The notes: generated by a model from the sequence alone, not told the origin. Numbered from the stretch's first letter, positions 7,997-15,392 are shown. The stretch is 64,000 nt of DNA from JBJYIN01 sp046237015 (GCF_046237015.1 NZ_JBJYIN010000004.1:124001-188000); one strand, 5' to 3'. A program made the numbers and translations.

Positions 7997-10024
7997 ATGA
8001 GAGCACCACTGGCAGAAAAAAGACCCCATACGTTGACGACTCATGGCGATACACGTATCGATAATTATTATTGGCTACGAGACGACCCTCAGGTATTGGA
8101 TTATCTCAAGCAGGAAAATCATTATTGCCATTCGGTGATGGCACCCTATCGCGACCGTCAACGGGCACTGTACGATGAAATGGTTGAGCGGATACCGTCT
8201 GAAGATATGTCAGTGCCTTATGTTCACAATGGCTATCGCTATCAAAGCCGTTATGCGCCAGGCAAAGAGTACCCTCTCTATTTACGCCAACCGGAACAGG
8301 TAACGCACGAATGGGAAACACTGCTGGATGGCAATCTACGTGCCGAAGGCCATGATTTTTATAGCATCGGCGTGCTGGAAGTCAGCCCCGATAATCAGAT
8401 TTTGGTGCTATCGGAGGATTTTCTCTCCCGTCGCCAATACGATATTCGTTTCCGTCATTTGAGCACCGGGGAATGGTTGCCTGATGTGATTGAAAATGTT
8501 TCGGCTGGCGCTGAGTGGTCTGGCGACTCGAACTCGCTCTATTACGTACGCAAACACCCACAGACCTTATTGCCCTATCAGGTTTATCGACATCGTTTAG
8601 GTAGTCACCCAACGGACGATGAATTAATTTATGAGGAAGAGGACGACACTTATTACGTCAGTTTGGGTAAGACAACCTCTGAGCGTTACATCACAATTTA
8701 TTTAAGCAGTACGACAACAACGGAGGTACTGTTGATTGATGCGCAGGATCCGTTGGCAAAACCCCAGGTTACGATCCCGCGTCGTAAAGCTCATGAGTAT
8801 GGCCTCGATCACTACCAAGACGCTTTTTATCTGCGTTCTAATCGTGACGGTAAAAACTTTGGCTTGTATCGCGCGCTGCGTGCGGATGAGCGTGAATGGG
8901 AAACGCTTATTGCTCCGCATGATCATCGTGTTCTGGAGGGCTTTGAACTCTTTCGCGATTGGCTGGTGGTGGAGGAACGTGAACGCGGGTTGACCAAGTT
9001 ACGCCAGATTCACTGGCAAACAGGGGAAGAGAAAGCGATAACGTTTAATGATGCCAGCTATGTCACATGGTTATCCTACAATCCAACGCCGGAAACCGCA
9101 TTGCTGCGTTATGGTTATGCGTCAATGACGACGCCGAGTTCGCTGTATGAATTGAATATGGATACGGGACAGCAGCAGTTATTGAAGCAGGCTGAAGTGA
9201 AAAACCTGACGTCAAGTGACTACCATAGTGAACGCCTGTGGATTACGGTTCGAGACGGTGTGGAAATCCCGGTATCGCTGGTTTATCACCGAGCACATTT
9301 CAAACCGGGACAAAATCCGATCGTCGTATATGGCTATGGTGCATACGGCAGCAGTATGGATCCTGACTTTAGCGTGAGCCGTTTAAGTTTGTTAGATCGC
9401 GGTTTTGTTTTTGCACTCACTCATATTCGCGGCGGCGGGGAGTTAGGGCAACAGTGGTATGACGATGGTCGACTGCTGAATAAAATGAATTCGTTCACCG
9501 ATTTTATCGATGTTTCTCAAGCGTTAGCAGAGCGAGGCTATGGCGATCGTCAAAAAATGTTCGCTATGGGGGGAAGTGCCGGCGGATTATTGATGGGCGC
9601 GGTCGTTAATCTTGCACCTGATTTATTTAAAGGTGTCATTGCTCAGGTTCCCTTTGTTGACGTATTGACAACTATGCTGGATGAGTCGATTCCATTAACC
9701 ACGGGTGAATATGAAGAGTGGGGCGATCCTAACGAACGCCGCTATTATGATTATATTCGGCAATATAGCCCATATGATGGTGTTGTGGCGCAAAACTATC
9801 CTCATATGCTGGTCACGACGGGATTACACGATTCTCAAGTACAGTATTGGGAGCCGGCCAAATGGGTAGCGAAACTACGCGATATGAAGACAGATGATCG
9901 ATTGTTGCTGATGTATACCGATATGGATGCCGGACATGGCGGAAAATCAGGGCGTTTTAAGCACTATGAAGACATCGCGCTGGAGTATGCGTTTTTGCTG
10001 ATGATACTGGATATGCCTGACTGA
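7997..10024 (+). CDS. ptrB: Oligopeptidase B (protease II)
   Basis: A 675-residue serine peptidase of the prolyl oligopeptidase family (S9A), cleaving short peptides after Arg and Lys in the cytoplasm. An N-terminal seven-bladed propeller precedes the alpha/beta hydrolase domain. The triad is readable: Ser527 in GGSAGG, Asp612 in GLHDSQVQ, His647 in DAGHGGKSG. The start at 7997 aligns with E. coli and follows AGGA at long spacing. In E. coli exoX and yobB separate ptrB from holE; here only a tiny basic ORF does. Length is about ten residues shorter than the E. coli enzyme. Confidence 0.95.
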   Translation: MRAPLAEKRPHTLTTHGDTRIDNYYWLRDDPQVLDYLKQENHYCHSVMAPYRDRQRALYDEMVERIPSEDMSVPYVHNGYRYQSRYAPGKEYPLYLRQPEQVTHEWETLLDGNLRAEGHDFYSIGVLEVSPDNQILVLSEDFLSRRQYDIRFRHLSTGEWLPDVIENVSAGAEWSGDSNSLYYVRKHPQTLLPYQVYRHRLGSHPTDDELIYEEEDDTYYVSLGKTTSERYITIYLSSTTTTEVLLIDAQDPLAKPQVTIPRRKAHEYGLDHYQDAFYLRSNRDGKNFGLYRALRADEREWETLIAPHDHRVLEGFELFRDWLVVEERERGLTKLRQIHWQTGEEKAITFNDASYVTWLSYNPTPETALLRYGYASMTTPSSLYELNMDTGQQQLLKQAEVKNLTSSDYHSERLWITVRDGVEIPVSLVYHRAHFKPGQNPIVVYGYGAYGSSMDPDFSVSRLSLLDRGFVFALTHIRGGGELGQQWYDDGRLLNKMNSFTDFIDVSQALAERGYGDRQKMFAMGGSAGGLLMGAVVNLAPDLFKGVIAQVPFVDVLTTMLDESIPLTTGEYEEWGDPNERRYYDYIRQYSPYDGVVAQNYPHMLVTTGLHDSQVQYWEPAKWVAKLRDMKTDDRLLLMYTDMDAGHGGKSGRFKHYEDIALEYAFLLMILDMPD

Positions 10025-10045
10025 CGTAGAATTTGATACCAAAAG

Positions 10046-10069
10046 TAAACCCGCAGAGTGGCGGGTTTA
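10046..10069. terminator. Hairpin after ptrB
   Basis: TAAACCCGC-AGAGTG-GCGGGTTTA is a perfect 9-bp inverted repeat between ptrB and the convergent small ORF. The T-run is short, so termination strength is uncertain. Confidence 0.6.
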
Positions 10070-10087
10070 CCGATCAGCAGAGTGGTT

Positions 10088-10204
10088 TTAGTTGATGTCG
10101 GCCTGTGGTTGAGCCTTCTTCGCCCTTTTTTCCGCGCGTTTTTCTGCTGCGGATTTCAAAGGTTTTTTCTTGCTGTTCTTCTTGCTGTCCATTCCTTTAC
10201 TCAT
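10088..10204 (-). CDS. Small lysine-rich protein of unknown function (38 aa)
   Basis: A 38-codon frame starting MSKGMDSKKNSKKKPLK and ending QPQADIN. It is preceded by a clear Shine-Dalgarno (GCGAGGTAAGAT before ATG), which is the main reason to believe in it. About a third of the residues are Lys or Arg and there is an alanine-rich, probably helical centre. No domain or membrane segment is visible. It lies between ptrB and holE where E. coli has exoX and yobB. Such basic peptides may bind nucleic acid, but I do not recognise this one and assign no function. Confidence 0.65.
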   Translation of the reverse strand: MSKGMDSKKNSKKKPLKSAAEKRAEKRAKKAQPQADIN

Positions 10205-10313
10205 ATCTTACCTCGCTTGGTAAAAGGTTGGTTTGCCTACTCATTAACCGCCTGTTTCACTCAATATGCAAGTGGAAAATCGGTTTTTTATCGCGAGGTT
10301 CGAAGGTAAGGGG

Positions 10314-10544
10314 CTATTTGGTCTTGGGCTCATAGGGCAGTCGGGAGAATTGAAGTGAAAGTTGACGATAGAATGCGACACGTTCACGAAAATAGCTGCG
10401 TAAATGTTCGGGTTGCTCTTTTTCAATGGCCTCAGAAATGACCGGCATATTATAACGCTCCTTAAAAGCGACGCCTGACGCCGCGAGATCGACATTGACC
10501 TTATCCATCTCTTCTTTAGACAATTCTGCCAGGTTGTGTCCCAT
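10314..10544 (-). CDS. holE: DNA polymerase III theta subunit
   Basis: A 76-residue protein, the same length as E. coli HolE. It binds the epsilon proofreading subunit in the DNA polymerase III core and stabilises it. The blocks MDKVNVDLAASGVAFKERYN and ending SRLPYEPKTK are nearly identical to HolE. The start at 10544 (MGHNLAELSKEE) follows CGGAGAAAACACG; an in-frame upstream start would add 14 residues that do not fit the family. The neighbours ptrB and yebY agree with the enterobacterial order. Confidence 0.95.
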   Translation of the reverse strand: MGHNLAELSKEEMDKVNVDLAASGVAFKERYNMPVISEAIEKEQPEHLRSYFRERVAFYRQLSLQFSRLPYEPKTK

Positions 10545-10624
10545 CGTGTTTTCTCCGGTTTTATCGTGCCAAGCTGTTGGCGCCACGGTAAAGCAGTGTC
10601 ACGAAAATCGCAAGTTATACGATG

Positions 10625-10751
10625 TATACCCAAAATAATTCAAGTTTCAGGAAGGCGGCAAGTGAAGGAGTCCCGATGAGCTTACTTGAGTAAGTGATTC
10701 GGGTGACTGAACGCAGCCAACGCACATGCAACTTGAAGTATGACGGGTATA
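10625..10751 (+). repeat. ERIC element (copy 1, complete)
   Basis: A 127-base element with inverted ends TATACCC/GGGTATA, a central palindrome GAGCTTACTTGAGTAAG and the block GGGTGACTGAACGCAGCC. This matches the layout of enterobacterial repetitive intergenic consensus (ERIC) sequences. Read in reverse it differs from the copy at 23489-23614 at only a handful of bases. Confidence 0.9.
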
Positions 10752-10771
10752 AGCCTATTTGCTAAAAGGTC

Positions 10772-10835
10772 AACGTATAGCGTTGTGCAAAAACACCTTG
10801 CTGATTTTTTCCTGAAACTTGAATTATTTGGGTAT
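10772..10835 (+). repeat. Partial ERIC-like end
   Basis: The segment ends CCTGAAACTTGAATTATT then TGGGTATA, the same terminal block as the other copies. Its inner part (GTGCAAAAACACCTTGCTG) resembles the right half of the variant at 46819-46984 rather than a standard ERIC. It abuts the ftnA Fur box. Confidence 0.7.
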
Positions 10836-10838
10836 ATT

Positions 10839-10857
10839 GATAATAAAAATGATTATC
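10839..10857. promoter_or_regulatory. Fur box upstream of ftnA
   Basis: GATAATAAAAATGATTATC matches the 19-base Fur consensus at 16 positions. It lies about 180 bases before the ftnA start, upstream of an AT-rich tract. In E. coli, Fur-Fe activates ftnA from upstream sites by opposing H-NS; the layout here fits that mode rather than simple repression. Confidence 0.75.
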
Positions 10858-11033
10858 AATAATAAATAACCTCTTTGTTGCAAATGAAAATTAATATCAG
10901 TAAAAATTAACTAATTGATTAATAAAGAACAATTAAAAGGTTTTAATTTGGTTAATAAAGTGTTTTTTATTTTATCTATTCGAGGCATAATATCGGTCAA
11001 CTCATTTATCTGCCAGGAAAATAAGGAATACGT

Positions 11034-11540
11034 ATGTTAAAGAAAGAAATGATTCAAAAACTCAATGAGCAGCTTAATCTTGAGTTTTATTCTGCGAATT
11101 TATATTTGCAAATGAGTGCCTGGTGTGGAGATAAAGGTTTCGAAGGTGCCTCTGCGTTTTTAAAAGCGCATTCTCAGGAAGAAATGCAACATATGCAGCG
11201 CCTGTTTGATTATCTGGATGATACGGGCAGTATGCCTATTTTAGGTGCGATTGCTGCACCGCCGGTTACGTTCACCTCGCTTTCTGAGGTATTCAAGCTG
11301 ACTTATGAACACGAACAGCTTATTACGTCAAAAATTAATGAATTGGCACATGCCGCAATGACGCAACAAGATTACTCTACCTTTAATTTCTTGCAGTGGT
11401 ATGTCGCAGAGCAGCATGAAGAAGAGAAACTGTTCAAATCTATTCTTGATAAACTCTCTCTGGTTAACACAAACGAAAGTGGCCTCTTCTTTATCGATCA
11501 AGATCTGAAAAAAATGTCTGTCAGTGTATCGGCAAACTAA
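11034..11540 (+). CDS. ftnA: Non-haem ferritin FtnA
   Basis: A 168-residue ferritin subunit; 24 such subunits form a shell that stores iron as ferric mineral. The ferroxidase ligands of the family are in place: E17, E50, H53, E94, Q127, E130. The start ATG at 11034 follows AAGGAATACGT. Monocistronic: a strong terminator follows, and a Fur box plus AT-rich DNA precede it. The C-terminus (DLKKMSVSVSAN) is as long as in E. coli FtnA. Identity to FtnA rather than bacterioferritin is clear, as the haem-ligand methionine context is absent. Confidence 0.95.
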   Translation: MLKKEMIQKLNEQLNLEFYSANLYLQMSAWCGDKGFEGASAFLKAHSQEEMQHMQRLFDYLDDTGSMPILGAIAAPPVTFTSLSEVFKLTYEHEQLITSKINELAHAAMTQQDYSTFNFLQWYVAEQHEEEKLFKSILDKLSLVNTNESGLFFIDQDLKKMSVSVSAN

Positions 11541-11560
11541 TGTGATAACCTTGTGTTAGT

Positions 11561-11605
11561 CAATATAGGGTGAGCGGGGATGGCTCACCCTATATTGTTC
11601 CTTTC
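11561..11605 (+). terminator. Terminator after ftnA
   Basis: The arms CAATATAGGGTGAGC and GCTCACCCTATATTG pair perfectly over 15 bp, followed by TTCCTTTCC. Very stable, with a modest U-tract. Confidence 0.8.
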
Positions 11606-11857
11606 CTCAGCACGCTCTCTTCCTTGATTCCTTGTCGATTGAGCCAACATTGTCGAGATGTGACACATTTTTATGTCATGGCGTCAGGATATCTTGCTTG
11701 CTACTCGACTTCATCGGGTACTGTCGTTATGATCGCCTACAGCATCTACATGCAACCTTATGTTTTATAAGGTCTGGGATTTGTTTTTATCTGAGCCGGA
11801 TAATTTGTCACGCTGATGTGATATGAACGTTTAGATTGTGATATTCAGGAACATTCG
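11606..11857. other. ftnA-yebY gap without recognised content
   Basis: The stop-to-start gap is 317 bases. Beyond the ftnA terminator I saw no ribosome site, convincing promoter or repeat. Two short open frames here (about 11570-11826) lack coding signs. Confidence 0.5.
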
Positions 11858-12196
11858 ATGAAGAAAATACTGCTCTCCGTTGTCCTTGCCTTTCTGTCTG
11901 TTGATGCATTTTCTGCCGCGAAACTGGCGAATATCAGTCGTCTGGAATATGGAGAACGGTGGGCCTTTACGCGTGAAGAGGTTCAATTGATATGCCGTCC
12001 AGATAAGGCGTTATATGCGTTGCATACCGGAACACTGATGCAGTATCCGCTTAATGACATCGCTGTGGAGCAGATGAAGGCAGGGATGGTGAACGCTAAA
12101 CCTATTGATGATATCTGGCTTGATGACGCTAAAAATCCAGGACAAAAGAAAAGTCTGCAACCTTTTATCGAACGGGCCGAACAACTTTGCCAATAA
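11858..12196 (+). CDS. yebY: YebY family protein (DUF2511)
   Basis: A 112-residue protein with a signal peptide (MKKILLSVVLAFLSVDAFSA) and a small periplasmic domain. The blocks ERWAFTREEVQLICRP, QYPLNDIA and SLQPFIERAEQLC match E. coli YebY, and two cysteines in those blocks could form a disulfide. In E. coli yebY belongs to the yobA-yebZ-yebY group (CopC/CopD-like copper-related proteins) next to holE; here neither yobA nor yebZ is present, so yebY stands alone. The neighbours holE and SdsR are conserved. Function unknown. Confidence 0.88.
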   Translation: MKKILLSVVLAFLSVDAFSAAKLANISRLEYGERWAFTREEVQLICRPDKALYALHTGTLMQYPLNDIAVEQMKAGMVNAKPIDDIWLDDAKNPGQKKSLQPFIERAEQLCQ

Positions 12197-12343
12197 AATC
12201 AGAAAGCAACGTTGCCGATTCGCTTTATTTTGTTAACCGCACGATATTCAATGGTTATCGCAAAGTGTGAAATGTGTTCAAATTGTGATAATCACACAGG
12301 GGCAATACTGGTAAATACGAGGGAGTTAACTACGCTTAAGTGA

Positions 12344-12448
12344 CAAGGCTAGTCGAGCTTGTATAAATGCCAACTTTTAGCGCACGGCTCTCTCCCAAGA
12401 GCCTTTCCCTAGACCGGATACAGGAATCGTATTCGGTCTTTTTTTTTA
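12344..12448 (+). ncRNA. sdsR: SdsR (RyeB) small regulatory RNA
   Basis: The core AATGCCAACTTTTAGCGCAC, then GGCTCTCTCCCAAGAGCC and the terminator GACCGGATAC...GTATTCGGTC plus a run of ten T match enterobacterial SdsR almost base for base. A sigma-S-like -10 (CTACGCTTAA, about 12330) fits a start near 12344. SdsR is an Hfq-dependent stationary-phase RNA; targets in relatives include mutS, ompD and tolC. In E. coli it also lies next to yebY, and an antisense RNA (RyeA/SraC) is read from the opposite strand; whether that exists here cannot be seen. Confidence 0.93.
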
Positions 12449-12499
12449 ACTTGTTGATTTTAAAGTGTTTTATTTTTTAGATCCCGAAAAACCCCGAAA

Positions 12500-12517
12500 A
12501 TCGATATTCGGTCTTTT
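12500..12517 (+). repeat. Partial copy of the sdsR 3' end (possible att scar)
   Basis: ATCGATATTCGGTCTTTT repeats ATCGTATTCGGTCTTTT of the sdsR terminator (12426-12442) with one inserted base; 12 bases are exact. The sdsR 3' end is reported in Salmonella as an insertion hot spot that duplicates this very region, so the copy may be a recombination scar. Confidence 0.55.
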
Positions 12518-12612
12518 ACAAGTAACTGTATTCCTTCCCCCGCGTCACATTGGTCTGAGTCTCTAACCCCTTTTTAATCACACATGGTGCCCTGTACCTC
12601 GGAGGTGAGGTT

Positions 12613-12783
12613 ATGATCTGTATGGACAACGTTACCGCTGGTATTTCATACGGGGCGTCCGGTGCCAGTTCTGGATATTGGATGCTCCAATTACTCGATA
12701 CAGTTTCTCCCATACAATGGGCGGCAATCGGCGTTCTCGGTAGCCTTATTTTCGGTCTGAAGCTATTTGCCGGATTCTATTAA
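12613..12783 (+). pseudogene. Phage 21-type pinholin remnant
   Basis: A 56-codon frame with a strong Shine-Dalgarno (GGAGGTGAGGTT before ATG). The product MICMDNVTAGISYGASGASS, then YWMLQLLD and SPIQWAAIGVLGSLIFGL matches the small S holin of phage 21 and relatives, with the first helix rich in Gly/Ser/Ala and a second membrane helix. Relatives continue for about 15 more residues with a charged tail (KEDRRKAARGE-type); here the frame ends KLFAGFY. No endolysin, Rz or other lysis gene follows, so this is an isolated prophage relic. Expression or activity is unknown. Confidence 0.75.
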
Positions 12784-12877
12784 TGGTGGCGGACGCCGCT
12801 TACCTGGCCTTGTTATTCGGGCTGAAAAGAGCGTCCCTCGTGTCTTAAAGTATGAATGAATCACGGATTTCCATGCT

Positions 12878-13261
12878 TCAAAGCGGACAATTTATATCAC
12901 CTTCTTCGCAACTAAGTGCCTTTTTAAATTCATTTATTCGATTTTCCGTTTTTTCGGCTAAGCAGTGTGAATAAACCATGGGGTGTATAGAACCACCGAC
13001 AGATTGAGATGTTTGAAATTTACAATCGGCATCACGGTATTCAATCCATTTATTCTGCGCAGCCTTTAGTAATTTGATTTGTTCATTACTTGTGCGTTTT
13101 AAGATATCTTGATAAAGCGTATTAAGCTCACCATCTACTTTTTTATATTCCTCATTCGCGCATTGATTCATGTCTAACTGAGTCTTAGCATTTTTGCAGT
13201 CCAAGGCCAGAACAGGGAAAGGGGAGGACATCGCTAGCAATGCAATAATAATACCTTTCAT
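12878..13261 (-). CDS. Secreted LprI-like protein (DUF1311 family)
   Basis: A 127-residue protein with a signal peptide (about residues 1-19, ending PVLA) and a mature part starting LDCKNAKTQLDMNQCA, typical of the PF07007 family that includes the lysozyme inhibitor LprI. Four or more cysteines and a helical repeat-like centre (YKKVDGELNTLYQDIL; AAQNKWIEYRDADC) fit. The start at 13261 follows CGGAGAAATC; an in-frame upstream start at 13300 would break the signal peptide. It sits next to phage debris and may be acquired. Lysozyme inhibition is only a family-based guess. Confidence 0.8.
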   Translation of the reverse strand: MKGIIIALLAMSSPFPVLALDCKNAKTQLDMNQCANEEYKKVDGELNTLYQDILKRTSNEQIKLLKAAQNKWIEYRDADCKFQTSQSVGGSIHPMVYSHCLAEKTENRINEFKKALSCEEGDINCPL

Positions 13262-13667
13262 GATTTCTCCGTACATAAACGCCACACAATGAATGTCCAT
13301 TAACTATATACCAAATGCTGTTATTAAATTGCGGATCATAGGCTATGACCAGGAGTACAGTAATCATTGGTAAGGCGTCGTGGGTGGCTGATTCGTCACT
13401 GGTCGGTGCGTGCAGGGCTTACGCTGGAATGCTGATGTAGCAGAACACAGCTCGGATTGTGCGATCTGATCAATCGCTAAACATCACAATTCCCCCCTGA
13501 TGTAATACATGCTCTGGCAAATCGTATAATCCAGATGCTTCAGGAGTTATGTTGTCAGCGCAAATTTTCGCCATATCGCTGTTTAAATTAACAGGTAACT
13601 GTTACCCGCATAACATTGGTACCATTTGTGTTCTATTTATGGATGAATAACGTCACCTGGAGTATAT
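13262..13667. other. Gap between LprI-like gene and ankyrin gene
   Basis: These 406 bases hold no gene I can support. One 13-base palindrome GGTAAC-T-GTTACC is at 13594-13606, 62 bases before the ankyrin gene, and could be an operator. The left part may be decayed coding DNA. Confidence 0.5.
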
Positions 13668-14024
13668 ATGAAGTTAGTTTTATCATTTGTTGCTGCTATT
13701 TTGTTTTCCTCTTCCGTTTTTGCGAATAGTTCGGAGTTGAGCGATCTCATTTGGTCAAAGAAAGAGAATAACGAAGCCATTCAACTAATGAATAAAGACC
13801 CTGCGTTGATTAACGCAAAAAATAGTCTTGGGTATACCCCATTACATTTGGCTAGCATGGTTGGCAATAAAGAAATCGTCGTATTTCTTTTGGAGAAGGG
13901 CGCAAATGTTAATGCTACTGACGGGGACGGATATAGTCCGTTAGTCAGAGCTAACGCTAATCGTCATAAAGACATCGCTGATATCTTGATAAAAAACGGC
14001 GGGAAAGAGTTAGAGCCAAAATAA
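13668..14024 (+). CDS. Small periplasmic ankyrin-repeat protein
   Basis: A 118-residue protein with a clear signal peptide (MKLVLSFVAAILFSSSVFA) and two ankyrin repeats: residues 54-86 (LGYTPLHLASMVGNKEIVVF, then LLEKGANVNA) and 87-116 (DGYSPLVRANANRHKDIADI, then LIKNGG). A preceding helix may form a capping repeat. A good ribosome site (CCTGGAGTATAT) precedes ATG. Similar secreted ankyrin proteins accompany catalase or toxin-related genes in other bacteria, but nothing here indicates a partner. Codon use is AT-rich compared with core neighbours, which fits an accessory gene. Confidence 0.85.
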   Translation: MKLVLSFVAAILFSSSVFANSSELSDLIWSKKENNEAIQLMNKDPALINAKNSLGYTPLHLASMVGNKEIVVFLLEKGANVNATDGDGYSPLVRANANRHKDIADILIKNGGKELEPK

Positions 14025-14089
14025 ATAAGGTTGGCTTAGCGCAATCGAATGATTGTGCGTTAACCGTATATTCTACGTAAGAATTATTC

Positions 14090-14117
14090 AAGGCTCTGCT
14101 ACGGCAGAGCCTTTTTG
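14090..14117 (+). terminator. Terminator after ankyrin gene
   Basis: AAGGCTCTGC-TACG-GCAGAGCCTTTTT: perfect stem with a T-run. It could also slow convergent yccM transcripts. Confidence 0.88.
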
Positions 14118-14159
14118 TCTGTTAACTTTTATAATCGATAATGTTGTACGGAGCCCAAT

Positions 14160-15269
14160 TTATGGGTGTCCTATCATCTGGGCGTCGGGAATAAGCCTGA
14201 AGTACATATGTTCGGGGATCGGGCTATCCCAACCGTCGATGTACATCGCATAGCCAATAGTACCGAAAAGGATGCTGAGGACCAGTAGTGTCATCGTGAC
14301 GCCGGATAACGCGGTGTCTTGCCATCGCCGTTTGATGGTGATGCTACTATCTGCCCGTGAATCTGAAGGTTTTATCAGGGCAAAGTTGAGTGTAGATGCC
14401 ACTGGACAAGATTCAACGCAGCTCATGCAAGCGGTGCATTCAACGGTTCTAACCTGAATTAATTTATCTACAGGAATATTGGATGGGCAAGATTGGGCAC
14501 ATTTACCACAGTCGATGCAATTTATGGCGTTGCGGCGGATTTTGAAAGGTGAAAATAGAGAAATTATTCCCAATAATGCGCCGTAAGGACAGAGATAACG
14601 GCACCAGAAATTGCGGATAAACAAACTGGCGAAGGTAAAGAAAAATACACAGCCCAGTGTAATCACGCCGATATTACGGAAAAAATTGAGCATCTTGATA
14701 TCGGAAATCAGGCCATAGGGTGACATCAGAAACATATAAATACCCTGAGCAGGCATAGAGATAACGATATAAAGGAAAAAACTTAACAACAGGTATTTTA
14801 GCGCGCGTAACGGAATATCTATCCATTTAGGGGGGATGAAATGGCGATTGAATAATTTCTTACCTAATGCACCGATCAGTTCGGAAAATGTCCCGATAGG
14901 ACATAGCCAGGAGCAAAATGATTTTTTCAGTAGCAGACTGATGAAGACGAATGCAAGGAGCAATAACATTGCTGCGAGATGGATCGGCGGGTATTGGCCG
15001 GTTTCCCATGTATATTTGACGTTCATTAACCCTGCAATCGGTAACCACCCTTCAATACCTCCCGGTCTTGGCACATAAAGACTGGTACCGCCAGTTTCAA
15101 AATAACGTACCCAGAAATAGAAGGTCACGCCAATATAGACGTTGATTGCCAGCAGCAGAATCTGTGTCGCTCTGCGCCAGGTTAAGGCGTTACGCCAGTC
15201 ATTCCAGGCTCGTTTTCCGCCGATGGTTCCTGGTCGACGTTGCCAGCGCTTTCTTGATTTTTTATCCAT
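14160..15269 (-). CDS. yccM: Membrane polyferredoxin YccM
   Basis: A 369-residue inner-membrane iron-sulfur protein of the NapH/NosR-like group. Five to six hydrophobic segments surround two cytoplasmic 4Fe-4S ferredoxin motifs (CIDCGKCAQSCP and CTACMSCVESCP); two extra motifs, CSWLCP and CRYLCPYG, match the family. Similarity to E. coli YccM is continuous, including the C-terminus RLIPDAQMIGHP. The start at 15269 aligns best with E. coli; a GTG at 15287 would add six residues and lacks a ribosome site. An NsrR-like operator lies about 100 bases upstream. The electron-transfer role is inferred from the family. Confidence 0.88.
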   Translation of the reverse strand: MDKKSRKRWQRRPGTIGGKRAWNDWRNALTWRRATQILLLAINVYIGVTFYFWVRYFETGGTSLYVPRPGGIEGWLPIAGLMNVKYTWETGQYPPIHLAAMLLLLAFVFISLLLKKSFCSWLCPIGTFSELIGALGKKLFNRHFIPPKWIDIPLRALKYLLLSFFLYIVISMPAQGIYMFLMSPYGLISDIKMLNFFRNIGVITLGCVFFFTFASLFIRNFWCRYLCPYGALLGIISLFSPFKIRRNAINCIDCGKCAQSCPSNIPVDKLIQVRTVECTACMSCVESCPVASTLNFALIKPSDSRADSSITIKRRWQDTALSGVTMTLLVLSILFGTIGYAMYIDGWDSPIPEHMYFRLIPDAQMIGHP

Positions 15270-15369
15270 TGCTTTCAAATTGCTCACAAGTTTATTTTCT
15301 ACCCGCTATTTTTAGTGTGTAGTGAGAGGGTCGTAGCACGTTACCATGCGACCAGGTGCCATAAATTGA

Positions 15370-15392
15370 TTTATGCATTATAAATGCATGTT
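15370..15392 (-). promoter_or_regulatory. NsrR-like operator over the yccM -10 element
   Basis: ATGCATTATAAATGCAT (15373-15389) has the exact inner arrangement ATGCATT-N3-AATGCAT of the NsrR consensus; the outer bases match only partly. The minus strand contains TATAAT at 15377-15382 inside it, so a bound repressor would cover the -10 element. Confidence 0.65.

Larger units (their letters stand above)
10545..11033. other. holE-ftnA intergenic region
   Basis: This 489-base gap holds an ERIC element (10625-10751), a second partial ERIC-like end (about 10772-10835), a Fur box (10839-10857) and then about 150 very AT-rich bases before ftnA. No coding frame with a ribosome site was seen. Confidence 0.75.
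12197..12612. other. yebY to pinholin-remnant gap with sRNA
   Basis: This 416-base stretch holds the SdsR sRNA gene (about 12344-12448) and a partial copy of its 3' end at about 12500-12517. A short palindrome TGTGATAATCACA lies at about 12278-12290. The rest shows nothing I can name. Confidence 0.7.

Noticed and set aside
11570..11826. Two overlapping short frames after ftnA
   Set aside because: The first starts inside the ftnA terminator, neither has a Shine-Dalgarno, and no family resemblance was seen.
12278..12290. TGTGATAATCACA before sdsR as a CRP site
   Set aside because: The half-sites are separated by three bases rather than six, which does not suit CRP.
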